From NCBI GenBank assembly GCA_016711705.1, contig JADJSK010000007.1:134861-198860 (forward strand): a DNA stretch of 64,000 nt, in the 5' to 3' direction. A model generated the notes under the pieces. It searched no databases, was not told the origin of the DNA, and worked only from the letters and a program-made list of their open reading frames with translations. Positions 44,962-54,188 of this stretch are shown here, piece by piece (the stretch's first letter is position 1; every line of letters begins with the position of its first letter). The DNA is from Candidatus Brachybacter algidus (lineage in GTDB: Bacteria; Bacteroidota; Bacteroidia; Chitinophagales; Saprospiraceae). The position numbers and the translations under genes are program-made.

Positions 44962-45801
44962 TCATTGGGTGAATTTTAAATGAGAAACCAGGTCTTTGAA
45001 GTATTGCTTTGACCAGATGTTAAGCTTGTCGGGCGAGGAGATAAACCTTACAATATCGGATTTGGCATCATCTAAATTAACTGCGTCAATTTTCTTAATA
45101 ATCATTTCCTTTACAAGCTCAGGTGTTAATTGTATTTCATCAATATTTCCATTTTGAAATGCTCTTTCGTAAAAATGAGAAATGCTTACAGGAATCTGAT
45201 TTCTCATATACCATTCAAAATCGTACCAATCGCGACCTTTAACTCTCGATTTCCAATTTCTAAAAAGTAAGGCATGTAGTTTACCTGCAAACAAAAATTC
45301 CTTTTTCAGTACATTTATATAAAATGAATAAGGTCTAAAAAGCAATTTAGATTCTGTCTCAAATTTCAAAGGGGGAATTGTATCGACTTCGATTTTAATT
45401 TTCAGCGCCTTTAGTAATCCTGTTCTATTTACAATGGAAAGATTTGCTAAGATAGTATCCGATTTTAAAAAAGCAGATTCTATTTGTCCATCTGACTTTT
45501 TAGAATAGTAATCCAATTCCACTTTCAAATCTAGCAATTGAAACTCTTCATTGATAAAAGCAATGTAATTTTCTAATGTGAAGTTGGCATCGATACTATT
45601 GAGTGTAAAATCCAAGTCTTCTGAAAAGCGATCCAGTCCGTAAAATATCCGCAAAGCTGTTCCACCATAAAAGCTTGCTTTTTCAAAAAACTTTCCTCGA
45701 GATAGTCCTGCCAGGGTTATTTCCTGGAAAATTTCTCTTCTGGCATTCATTTCATCCCTTGCAGAGTTAAATTCATACTGGGTCAACCATTCATTCAACA
45801 C
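44962..45801 (-). CDS. AbiEii-family nucleotidyltransferase toxin
   Basis: 279 residues. The nucleotidyltransferase core is 'FFEKASFYGGTALRIFYGLDRFSEDLDFTL' (GG...S-x-D-x-D), followed by 'LKIKIEVDTIPP' (third acid) and 'FAGKLHALLFRNWKSRVKGRDWYDFEWYM' (the K.hA...R...KgRDwYDf helix). The protein is complete. It starts 11 bp inside the end of the antitoxin gene, as usual for AbiEi/AbiEii. Members phosphorylate or nucleotidylate RNA targets such as tRNA ends and stop growth; the AbiE system gives phage defence. Confidence 0.88.
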   Translation of the reverse strand: MLNEWLTQYEFNSARDEMNARREIFQEITLAGLSRGKFFEKASFYGGTALRIFYGLDRFSEDLDFTLNSIDANFTLENYIAFINEEFQLLDLKVELDYYSKKSDGQIESAFLKSDTILANLSIVNRTGLLKALKIKIEVDTIPPLKFETESKLLFRPYSFYINVLKKEFLFAGKLHALLFRNWKSRVKGRDWYDFEWYMRNQIPVSISHFYERAFQNGNIDEIQLTPELVKEMIIKKIDAVNLDDAKSDIVRFISSPDKLNIWSKQYFKDLVSHLKFTQ

Positions 45802-46402
45802 CTTCGATAAATTTTATTATTTGTCTCAAAGATTCTTTTTTCTTTCCGCGTTTAAGACACTCGTTCAGAGTTTCTAAATCGAAACGATAAAATTCCTCCC
45901 TTTCAATACGTAAATCATCAATTAAAAAGCTTTTTGCTTCCTTTAAAGATCGAATTTGAATATTAGAAGTAGTCCATATTATATCACATAACGCCTTAGA
46001 TGGATTAGCTATCAGAAAAGATAAATCACCAATTCTGACTGGCTTTAAACCTATTGAAAAGACATTTGTCGTTACATTTCTATAATTAAAAATGCCAATA
46101 GGTGTCTTAATTGTAAGCTTTCGTTTCAGTGTAGCAGACTCTGTGATTCGAACTATTTCCGGAATTAGTTGCCAGTATTCCAAAGCAGAAAATAATGAAA
46201 TATAGGAAGGGCCATAGATTAGATTGGCAGCATTAAATTTAAGATACAATTCTTGCTCTACACTCTCCTTCTTTGTATACCATCCTTTCCTCAATTTAAT
46301 CAATAATCCTTTCGATACCTCATACGAGATCTTATCGTTAGGCCTTGAATAATCATTAAACTGAATCTTCAATACTTCATGAGGAAAAACACCTTTGAGC
46401 AT
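45791..46402 (-). CDS. AbiEi-family antitoxin / transcriptional repressor
   Basis: About 203 residues. The N-terminal winged helix is weakly preserved ('HEVLKIQFNDYSRPNDKISYEVSKGLLIKLRKGWYTKK'). The AbiEi core follows: 'NAANLIYGPSYISLFSALEYWQLIPE' (the 'A..i.gpsYIS..sAL..ygliPe' motif), 'TYKRKL'-like strands and 'ANPSKALCDIIW'. I prefer the internal ATG at 46402 (MLKGVFPHE) over 46426. It precedes the toxin by an overlap. A 23-bp direct repeat lies 66-121 bp upstream and may be its operator. Confidence 0.86.
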   Translation of the reverse strand: MLKGVFPHEVLKIQFNDYSRPNDKISYEVSKGLLIKLRKGWYTKKESVEQELYLKFNAANLIYGPSYISLFSALEYWQLIPEIVRITESATLKRKLTIKTPIGIFNYRNVTTNVFSIGLKPVRIGDLSFLIANPSKALCDIIWTTSNIQIRSLKEAKSFLIDDLRIEREEFYRFDLETLNECLKRGKKKESLRQIIKFIEGVE

Positions 46403-46467
46403 GTTGAATGTTATTTTAAGATGCAATAAACGGATTATTTCCGATTATGCATACTTTATTTTACATT

Positions 46468-46523
46468 TTGTAACAAAACAAGGGGTGTTTTGGCGAATTC
46501 TTGTAACAGAACAAGGGGTGTTT
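46468..46523. promoter_or_regulatory. Two 23-bp direct repeats upstream of the AbiEi gene
   Basis: TTGTAACAAAACAAGGGGTGTTT (46468) and a 22/23 match at 46501, spaced 33 bp (three helical turns). The position upstream of an autoregulated antitoxin suggests an operator. Further left-hand words of TTTGGGGTTTGA fill 46525-46560, and AACTGGTGCACTAT occurs twice at 46620 and 46642. Confidence 0.55.
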
Positions 46524-46678
46524 GAAAGTTTGGGGTTTGATGCTTGGGGTTTGAAGTTTGTAATATGATCGTATTCATAACCTCTTTAGCCAGTTACACA
46601 GGACAGTTTCATCTTCGCGAACTGGTGCACTATTAACTGGCAACTGGTGCACTATATAGAGTCATAATATGCTGCCAA

Positions 46679-47668
46679 CTATTCACCGCCCCACGTCAAT
46701 AAAACCTCCACAATCCTCCCCGCCGTTTTCCCATCCCACATCTCAGGAATTGATCCTTTTTTCCATTCTCCTGCAAATAGTTTGTCCATCGCAGGCGGAA
46801 TGGCATTAGGATTGGTACCCAATAATTCATTCGTGCCCATAGTAATTGTCTCAGGACGTTCGGTATTATCCCTCAAGGTCATGCATGGTATGCCCATCAC
46901 GGTAGTTTCTTCTGTAATGCCGCCACTATCCGTAATGACAGCTTTTGAATTCTTAACTAAATAATTGAATTCCAAATAACCCATTGGCTCAACCATGTGC
47001 AAATTAGAATAAGCAATCCCTGTCTTTTCAATCATGGAAGCTGTCCTGGGATGTACCGGAAATATTAACGGTATTCCATTTGAAGATTCAACAATTTTAT
47101 GTATTAATTTATTTAATTGGTCACCGACATCCACATTTGCAGGACGATGCAGAGTCATCACAATATATTCACCTATTTTTAGATCCAATTTATCAAAGTA
47201 GTCAGGTTTTCTGAAATACGGCATCTGTTTTAACAGAGTATCTATCATGGTATTTCCGACAAAATGAATTTTCTCATCAGATACTCCTTCCTTTTTTAAA
47301 TTTTGATTTGCCGATTCTGAAGTTGTAAAAAATAGATCTGAAATTGCGTCCGTCACCAATCTGTTGATCTCCTCCGGCATAGTAAGGTCTCCCGAACGAA
47401 TACCAAAAATCGCCTTTTCATAGCCGATCATAATAGCCGCAGTTTGCTCTGCCTGACTGCCACCGCCGGCACCCAGATTCAAGTGTGGTTCAGGAATTCC
47501 AAGTTGTGTAAAAAAATCACCGCTCATCTTATTGTCGTAGTGCTGACCTGTGTGAACCAACCTATAATTTATATTTTCACCATTGGACTTTGCCGTTTCA
47601 ATTGCTTCTATTATAGGTGCAATTTTCATGAAGTTAGGTCTGGCACCAGCTATTATATCAATGATCAT
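46679..47668 (-). CDS. wecB: UDP-N-acetylglucosamine 2-epimerase with internal deletion
   Basis: 329 residues, about 35 shorter than the family norm. The N-terminus 'IIAGARPNFMKIAPIIEAI', 'LVHTGQHYDNKMSGDFFTQLGIPEPHLNLGAGGGSQAEQTAAIM' and the C-terminal 'LHRPANVD', 'FPVHPRTASMIE' and 'ITDSGGITEETTVMGIPCMTLRDNTERPET' are intact. But 'IGYEK' (residue 85) jumps straight to 'GIRSGDLTMPEEINRLVTDA'. The block normally holding the catalytic Asp ('GDvtST') and 'HvEaG' Glu is gone. The enzyme as written should be inactive, unless the loss is an assembly collapse in this error-rich region. Confidence 0.85.
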   Translation of the reverse strand: MIIDIIAGARPNFMKIAPIIEAIETAKSNGENINYRLVHTGQHYDNKMSGDFFTQLGIPEPHLNLGAGGGSQAEQTAAIMIGYEKAIFGIRSGDLTMPEEINRLVTDAISDLFFTTSESANQNLKKEGVSDEKIHFVGNTMIDTLLKQMPYFRKPDYFDKLDLKIGEYIVMTLHRPANVDVGDQLNKLIHKIVESSNGIPLIFPVHPRTASMIEKTGIAYSNLHMVEPMGYLEFNYLVKNSKAVITDSGGITEETTVMGIPCMTLRDNTERPETITMGTNELLGTNPNAIPPAMDKLFAGEWKKGSIPEMWDGKTAGRIVEVLLTWGGE

Positions 47669-47818
47669 GTTTTATTTATGCTGAGTTAACTAAAAGAACT
47701 CACTTTGATTAATCCAATAAAAGGTTTGGGGTTTGAGGTTTGGAGTTTGTTGTTTGCCAAGAATTAAAAGAATTATTTGTGGTATTATATCAAAATTATA
47801 AAACTAATTTACATTCTG

Positions 47819-49056
47819 TTAAGTGGCATTGTTAAAGGTTGTTTTAATGACTTCCAACATGCTGTCGGCCAATTTTTTCCTGTCAAAATCATTGGCAAGA
47901 TTTAGTGCAACCCTTTTTAATTGTTATAAAAATCAACATCCATCATCAATTTTTCTATTGAAGCAATTAAATCGGTTTCATTCTCTGGTTCAAAACAAAT
48001 TCCTGCTTTATACCTTTCAATTATTCCTTTGGCTTCCCCTTCTACTCCAAGTAAAATAGGTTTTTGCATTGCTGCGTTTTCAAATATCTTTGAAGGAATG
48101 ACGGTCTTAAATGTATCAGATTTTTTCAACGGCACCAGTGAAACATCCGTAATACTAATGTATTCATTGATCAAATCTTTGCTAACTGAATCTAAAAAAG
48201 TGCAATTTTTTACATTTAAATTTTTTGCCAACAATTTGATTTTCTCTTTTTCTGCTCCATTTCCTATGTATAAAAAATGAATCCTTTCATCCATTATTTT
48301 GGCTGCAGTTTCAATAATAAAATCCAATTTGTGTGCCATCCCATGTGTTCCGATGTAACCGATCACAAATTTATTTTCAAGATTTAATTGTTTAACTAAA
48401 TCAGAATTTTTCGGTAAATATTTAAACTTATCGAGCATTACACCATTTTTTACAATGTGTATTTTGTCAGCATTAACTCCCCACTCCAACAGTTTCTCCT
48501 TGAAGGTATCCGTTACGACCACTATACTTGCGGCTCTTTTGTACAACCACCTTTCTATCCATTCCAGAAATACAAAAACCTTGCTATCAGACTTCATGGC
48601 ACTCACTGCCTTAATGGATTCCGGCCAGAGATCTCTTACCTCCATGATCCAGGGCTTTCTTTTAAATATGGCAAGCAAGCAGCCACTCACTGCGGTAAAA
48701 AATTGTGGTGATGTGGCCACAATTATATCGCACCCCTGAAATAAGCCGACGAAAAAAGATGTCAAACTGTAACTTACATAATCCAAAATTCTCTTAACAA
48801 AACCCTCGTTGGCAGTGATATAACTCCAGACTCTAATGACTGTAACACCATCTTGCAGAGTTTTGCTGAATAATTTATTCTTATAGCCTTCGAAAACTTT
48901 TCCTTGAGGAAAATTAGGCGCACAGGTAATTATTGTAACATCTGCGCCATTCCTCACCCACTGTTGGATATGTTCATAAGTCCTCGATGCAGGTGCGTTG
49001 ACCTCTGGCGGATAATTATCCGAAAGAAACAGTATTTTAATTTTCATTTCTGCCAC
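47819..49056 (-). CDS. Glycosyltransferase family 4 (C-terminus frameshifted)
   Basis: The main frame (47917-49056) opens 'KIKILFLSDNYPPEVNAPASRTYEHIQQWVRNGADVTIITC' and carries 'WIMEVRDLWPESIKAV' and 'GYIGTHGMAHKLDFIIETAA', with 'VSLVPLKKSDTFKTVIPSKIFENAAMQKPILLGVEGEA', a WbuB-like GT4. The frame stops at 'DVDFYNN', but the next frame continues 'LKRVALNLANDFDRKKLADSMLEVIKTTFNNA' to a natural stop at 47819, so one T is probably missing near 47922. The joined length of about 412 residues is normal. The start overlaps the heparinase-like stop region. Confidence 0.88.
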
Positions 49057-50636
49057 CTAAATCTCCGAAATAATTGTTTTTAATTGTTGTTTAAATTCCA
49101 CGATCAAGACATTGGCAGATGATGTGCTTTGATTCCAATATTCTGCAAATTCATATTTTTCCAACTCAAAGGTTTACCATTCCCTGAAAATCTATTTTAA
49201 TGTTTTCATTAATCGAAATAGAATTATAATCTAAACTTATTTCACAGCCTGGATGAAAATGGAAATAAGCCTTTGATGAAATAATATTATTTAAATCACC
49301 TTTTAATACATCCTCTATATAAAGTGAGTTTTCTTTGATTTCAAATTTTCTTTCATGTATAATTCCAAAATTCTTATATCCATCATGACTTGCCTTAACG
49401 GTTGAATCATTATCTATTTGCAGGATTGTTTTAGCCCTTCGCCCCACTCTGAATCCAGCCCAAACTTTAGATGAATTTTCGTCATTTACGACTACTGTAT
49501 TGTGACTAATTGTAGATCTTTCCTTTTGACGTTTGTCTCCTATTTCATAAGTAGATGTTCCGGTATCTACCAAAATAGGTTTATTGTCATAATTCAAAAC
49601 AAAATTAAAAGTATCGGCATGTGCATGTCCCGGAATGTAATCAGGGCCAATGTTTCCCGTGTCAACAATACATTCCAATTTACCGAAATTGTATCTTCTG
49701 TAACCTGAATCCTTCAGTAGAATGAATTCAAAACTAATATTCAAATATTTAGCATAATCAAACAGTTGTTTACTATCCGGAGCAATACTTTTAGCGCTAT
49801 CGTTCAATAATGGAGTTTCACCATTGGTAAAAGTCATGTTTCGCAACCAGGAAAGCATGACCTCTGCATTTCTCTGAAATAATACTTTCAGCTCAGTACC
49901 AAGTATTTCATTTTTTGAAGCTAATTGATAACAGTCCAAGACCCTAAACAACATATGTTGATGATACATCGTGCTGAGTTCAAAGTGCGCTCCGTCGTCT
50001 AAAATTTGTTCTTTCAATTCTGCTGAAAGTATTGATTCTGCTTTTTTATAAAGCTTTCCATCATTGAGATAATTTGATGCAAAATAAAGTCCAAATCCAT
50101 TTTCTAACAAGTGGTTTCCTAGTAAATGATATTCAGGATGATGAAACAATCGATAAGCATCCTCATGGATAAATCGGTCTATTTTCTCCTCTTTGATTTG
50201 GTGTTTTATCAAAAACTTTATCCAGTTGATAAGCCTGAGTGATGTTGGAAAAGATTCCAGTCCATCAATTAATTTGTCCTTGGAATTTATGTAATTATCA
50301 ATTAATAATTTACCATCTTGCTCACTGATTCCATCTTGCATCAGAAACTCAAAGTAATTGATGTTGTAGGTCCACAGCTTGCCATTTTTGCTGTAATTCC
50401 AATCAATTTCTGATTCAAATTTGACTTCCTTATAGAGGAAATTAAATGTATTATTTCCTTTCCATGTTTTATTTAATTGAATAAATGGTTCAAAATTTAA
50501 TTTTTGATCTTCAACATAAACAAAACTCGGAATGGCGCTTTTCCATCCAATTTTCCTCAAAATCAAATAGTAAATTCTATAACTGATTTGTTTCAGCTTA
50601 AGATACCGGAGGGTATGGTAGTATAGAATTAGTTTA
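49057..50636 (-). CDS. Heparinase II/III-family protein of the capsule locus (both ends frameshifted)
   Basis: The central frame 49166-50566 contains 'WTYNINYFEFLMQDG', 'IDNYINSKDKLIDGLESFPTSLRLINWIKFL', 'HLLGNHLLENGFGLYFASNYL' and 'ELSTMYHQHMLFRVLDCYQL' (the alginate-lyase-like toroid with Tyr-His). The beta-sandwich part includes 'GHAHADTFNFVLNYDNKPILVDTGTSTYEIGDKRQKERSTISHNTVVVN'. The same frame is open upstream to about 50636 and encodes the family's N-terminus 'LILYYHTLRYLKLKQISYRIYYL'. Downstream another frame continues 'FELEKYEFAEYWNQSTSSAN...TIISEI' to a stop at 49057. Such proteins accompany Bacteroidota polysaccharide loci and may trim or modify the chain. Confidence 0.85.
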
Positions 50637-51001
50637 GTAAGGATTGGTTAATTTATTTTTGTGCAAAATCCCATGTTAGAATGTAAATAATCATTTGATT
50701 TTAAGTTAATTATACGCAAAATAAATTTTGCAGACACCAGAACGTAGGTTAACTTACGCTCAGCATTCCATAGCGAATGAAGTATAATAATTTAAAGCAA
50801 AAACTATGATCGTGAAAGTTCGGCGTAGGTTAACCTACGTCGGGGTGTCACCAAAGTTTACTTTGAAAGAAAAAAAAGATGTGTATAAACCCTAGCTTGC
50901 AGAGGCTTGCCCGAGTTAAAAGGCGGGGGTGCTGGCAGGCGGGATGAGTTTCTGCTAATTAAATACTTCGTAAATAACAATTAAAAATTAACACCTAACA
51001 A
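50637..51001. other. Gene-free interval containing a fold-back sequence
   Basis: 365 bp without a gene. 50733-50849 forms an inverted repeat (separate entry). Near 50905-50945 a G-rich stretch (GGCTTGCCCGAG...GGCGGGGGTG) recalls the arm of the fold-back element family at 6.8-29.9 kb but lacks its ends. Confidence 0.45.
50733..50849. repeat. 117-bp inverted-repeat (fold-back) sequence
   Basis: The left arm GACACCAGAACGTAGGTTAAC and the right arm, whose reverse complement is GACACCCCGACGTAGGTTAAC, match at 18 of 21 positions. The right arm contains the perfect 16-bp palindrome CGTAGGTTAACCTACG. The spacer is about 75 bp, AT-rich. It is unrelated in sequence to copies A-D. Confidence 0.7.
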
Positions 51002-53116
51002 TTAAACTTCCATCCACATCCCCGTCTTCAGCGACTCTACCGCCAATATCGCAGCGCGTGAAGTATTGTATATTTCATCAAATGAAATCAGGGATTTTCC
51101 ACCATTTTTCAACAATTCATTCCACTTTGTAAATTGTTCTTTATGCCCTTTGTCTTGTGTTTTCTTCATTTTACTTTTTGAGTAACCAAAGAATTCGGCG
51201 CTTCTGAAATTGTCGATCAGGATATTTTTTTGCTGACTGTAGATCTCTATTTTTTCCTTAGGATATGATTTACTGCCATTAGAGAAATAATTAATTACAC
51301 CGGACGAACCGTTTTTATATTTCAATAAAATGGACGCATTATCAGTATTTGAAGTGGTATTATTACCCATCGCATTCATGATCACTTTTTCTACCTGACT
51401 TCCCGCAAAAAAAGAAATAAGGTCGATATAGTGACAAGCCTCACCGATGATCCTTCCCCCTCCGGATTCCATATCATGCACCCAACTACTGTCAGGAATA
51501 AATCCGGCATTCATAGTGGCAATTATCTGTATCGGAGTATTGTCATCAAGTAGTTCTTTTGCAGCTATAGAAAATGGCGAAAATCTTCTGTTAAATCCAA
51601 CAGTTACTATCTTCCCACTTTTTCAACAGCCGATTTAATTGTTTCTATTTCATCCAGTGTTAATGCCAAAGGTTTTTCGACAAATACATGTTTTCCTGCA
51701 TTTAACGATTCTATGACCTGACTTGCATGCGCGCCATGTCTGGTCGTGATGACCACTGCATCTACATCAACATCTTCAAGTATATCCTGATATCTGCTGG
51801 TAGAAAAAGGTATTTTATATTTTTTAGCCAGTGTGGTTCCGGATAATCCTTTTGCACTGGCGATGTATTTAATATTGGCATTTAATTCCTTCAACAATGG
51901 AACGATCATCGCTCCTGCAAAATTTCCCGCTCCAATGATACCGATAGTCCCTACAGACTTTACGAACAATTGTTCGCCTACATTGACTTTCGTGCTTCCC
52001 CAAGGTCCATCAACGTTGTATTTTAGGATGGATGCGATAGATTTGCTATTGCCCATGTCACCATAGATTTCCTGATAGTTTTCAAGATCAACTATTTCAG
52101 TGATTAATGCATTTACATTGACTGATTTTTTAGAGATTGCCTGCAACACAGCTTCGAAATTTCTTTGTTCAGTCCATCTTACAAAGCCAATAGGGATAAT
52201 CCATTCCCTTTCTGCTCATATTCTTCTTCATATCTTCCGGGCCCATAAGAACAGGAAACCTGAAAAGTCAATTCTTTTCATAAAAATCTGCTCTCTGAAT
52301 ATCAAGACCTATCACACCAACCAATACGATACGCCCTCTTTTGCGACACATTTTTGCCGCTTGACTGATCACATCGTTTGACTTGGTAGATGCGGTGATG
52401 AGGACTGCATCGGCACCAATATTATTGGTCATGGAAAGAATAATATTCGCAGGGTCTGAATTTGGATCAATTTTCACAGCTTCTAAACCGAGTTTTTTCG
52501 CCAGTTCCACTTTTGATCCATCAAAATCTAAACCGATCACTCTGCAGCCATTCGCCTGTAACAGTTGCGCTGCCATCAATCCGATAAGGCCTAAACCTGT
52601 CACGATAATGGTCTCTCCGAAAGTTGGTTGTATGAGCCTTATCCCTTGAAGTCCTATCGCACCGATCACTGTAAAAGCTGCTTCATCGTAAGAAACTCCA
52701 TCAGGTATTCTTACCACCAGATTATTGGGAATACAAACCACTTCTGCATGATTGCCATTGGAAATAACGCGATCTCCAACCTTAATATCGTTGACTCCGG
52801 CACCTACGGAGATTACTTCCCCGGCATTGCAATAACCTAGTGGAAGTGGCTCTCCAAGTTTTCTGAATACGGCATCCATGGTTGGTTTTAAACCATCCGT
52901 TTTGATCTTTTGGATCACTTGCAATACTTTTTCAGGCTGCTGTCTCGCCTTGTTGATCCAACCTGCCTTACCGAATTCTACGAGCATGCGTTCAGTGCCC
53001 AGAGAAACCAAAGTCCGGTGAGTTCGGATCAAGACACATCCACGTCGTACTTCCGGCACCGGTACTTCTTCCAGAATAGTATTACCTGATTTAAGATCTT
53101 GAACTATTTGTTTCAT
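51002..53116 (-). CDS. Bi-domain oxidoreductase: zinc-type dehydrogenase + Gfo/Idh/MocA (frameshifted)
   Basis: Three fragments form one gene of about 705 residues. 52268-53116 is an alcohol-dehydrogenase-like domain: 'VPEVRRGCVLIRTHRTLVSLGTERMLVEFGKAGWINKARQQPEKV', 'GYCNAGEVISVGAGV', 'VTGLGLIGLMAAQLLQANGCRVIGLD'. 51607-52149 holds the second Rossmann fold: 'GTIGIIGAGNFAGAMIVPLLKELNA', 'ATTRHGAHASQVIESLNAGKHVFVEKPLAL'. 51002-51514 is the Gfo/Idh C-terminal domain. The linker 'LTFQVSCSYGPGRYEEEYEQKG' and 'PIGFVRWTEQRNFEAVLQ' (both typical) is readable across frames at 52150-52268. At least four indels are needed. It is commonly beside heparinase-like genes in capsule clusters. Confidence 0.88.
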
Positions 53117-53178
53117 TTATCTTATTAGTTAAATTGAGGAGTTAAAATTTTGTCAATCTATAAATTAAAAAATATTTT

Positions 53179-54112
53179 TCAAAAATATAAACCAAGAAGA
53201 AATGCAGCCAAATCTAAAAAAGAGAATATTTTATCAACTTGAAATAATAATTGATTTTATTTTCTGAAGAATGGTAAACCCATTGCGGTTGTTTTTCATG
53301 GTCAATAAATACAACTGCCTGATGTCCTGGAATTTTATAAATTTTGATTTACACTATCAACAGTAAAACATTATTTCCCAGTGTCATCCTAATTACATTA
53401 AAATGCGGGTTTTTAAAAATAATTATTAATTAATTCAGGAGCGACAGAATTAGCCGTATGTATCTCAGTTCCAAAAAATTTCCATTTAGGGGTTATATTA
53501 TTTTTGAAAGAATTCTGAATTTCCAACAGGCTCAAATAGTTATTATTAGAGTCTTTAGCCATTAAGCAATATTGGGGATCTATCCACACCCATTTTTTTA
53601 ATTGCCTGTCATAATATTCATTGAAGGTGTGTGCTATATTATGAACTTCCCTGGTATTAATGTTTGCAAGTAAGGAATAAGCTATAAGAACCTGAGAGTG
53701 ATCTGAGCAGCAGCCTTTTCCTGTTTCAGTATTCAACCATTCCATATTTTTTACAAGGTCATCACTAAATTTACCGCAATCACCCGGTGCTTCACTTCCC
53801 ATTTTTGAAAAGTGAAGTACTAGTTTCTAACCAAGTCGTTATCTTTAAGATTAAGCTGGATCAGACTATCGATATATTTTTTCTGTTGAATTTTCTCTTT
53901 ATAACTGATCCTTAATATGGTTTAAACCAAATAAAATGTACCCATTTTTCAATTCATTTAGATCTATTTCAAAAAATTTATCGGCTTGCACGTGATAAAT
54001 AAGGCTTTTTGTATTTCCACCTTTAGCCAGGAGGTATAAACAATAACAGAATATATACACAGGTTATAAAAATTAAAATGAAGATTCTTTTAGTGATCTA
54101 TTATATTTTTCA
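53179..54112 (-). CDS. Transglutaminase-like protein (several frameshifts)
   Basis: The best frame (53413-53802) shows a transglutaminase core: 'EAPGDCGKFSDDLVKNMEWLNTETGKGCCSDHSQVLIAYSLLANINTREVHNIAHTFNEYYDRQLKKWVWIDPQ' with Cys (CCSDHS), His (HTFNE) and Asp (WIDPQ) in order. Upstream frames give an N-terminal membrane segment (near 54050), 'LIYHVQADKFFEIDLNELKNGYILFGLNHIKD' and 'YKEKIQQKKYIDSLIQLNLKDNDLVRN'. Downstream frames give 'HQAVVFIDHEKQPQWVYHSSENKINYYFKLIKYSLF' and a terminal hydrophobic helix. It is probably a membrane-anchored periplasmic protease-like protein. At least four indels. Confidence 0.65.
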
Positions 54113-54188
54113 TTTAGTTTATTTACCATTAATTAATAAGAAAAAGTGTTATGTATAAATTATGGTAAGTGTATTATGTAAAAATGTA

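Noticed and set aside
50895..50950. G-rich stretch with GCTTGCCCGAG resembling an arm of the fold-back element
   Set aside because: Only about 25 bp agree and the ACTCAAGTTTCGG ends are absent, so I do not call a fifth copy.
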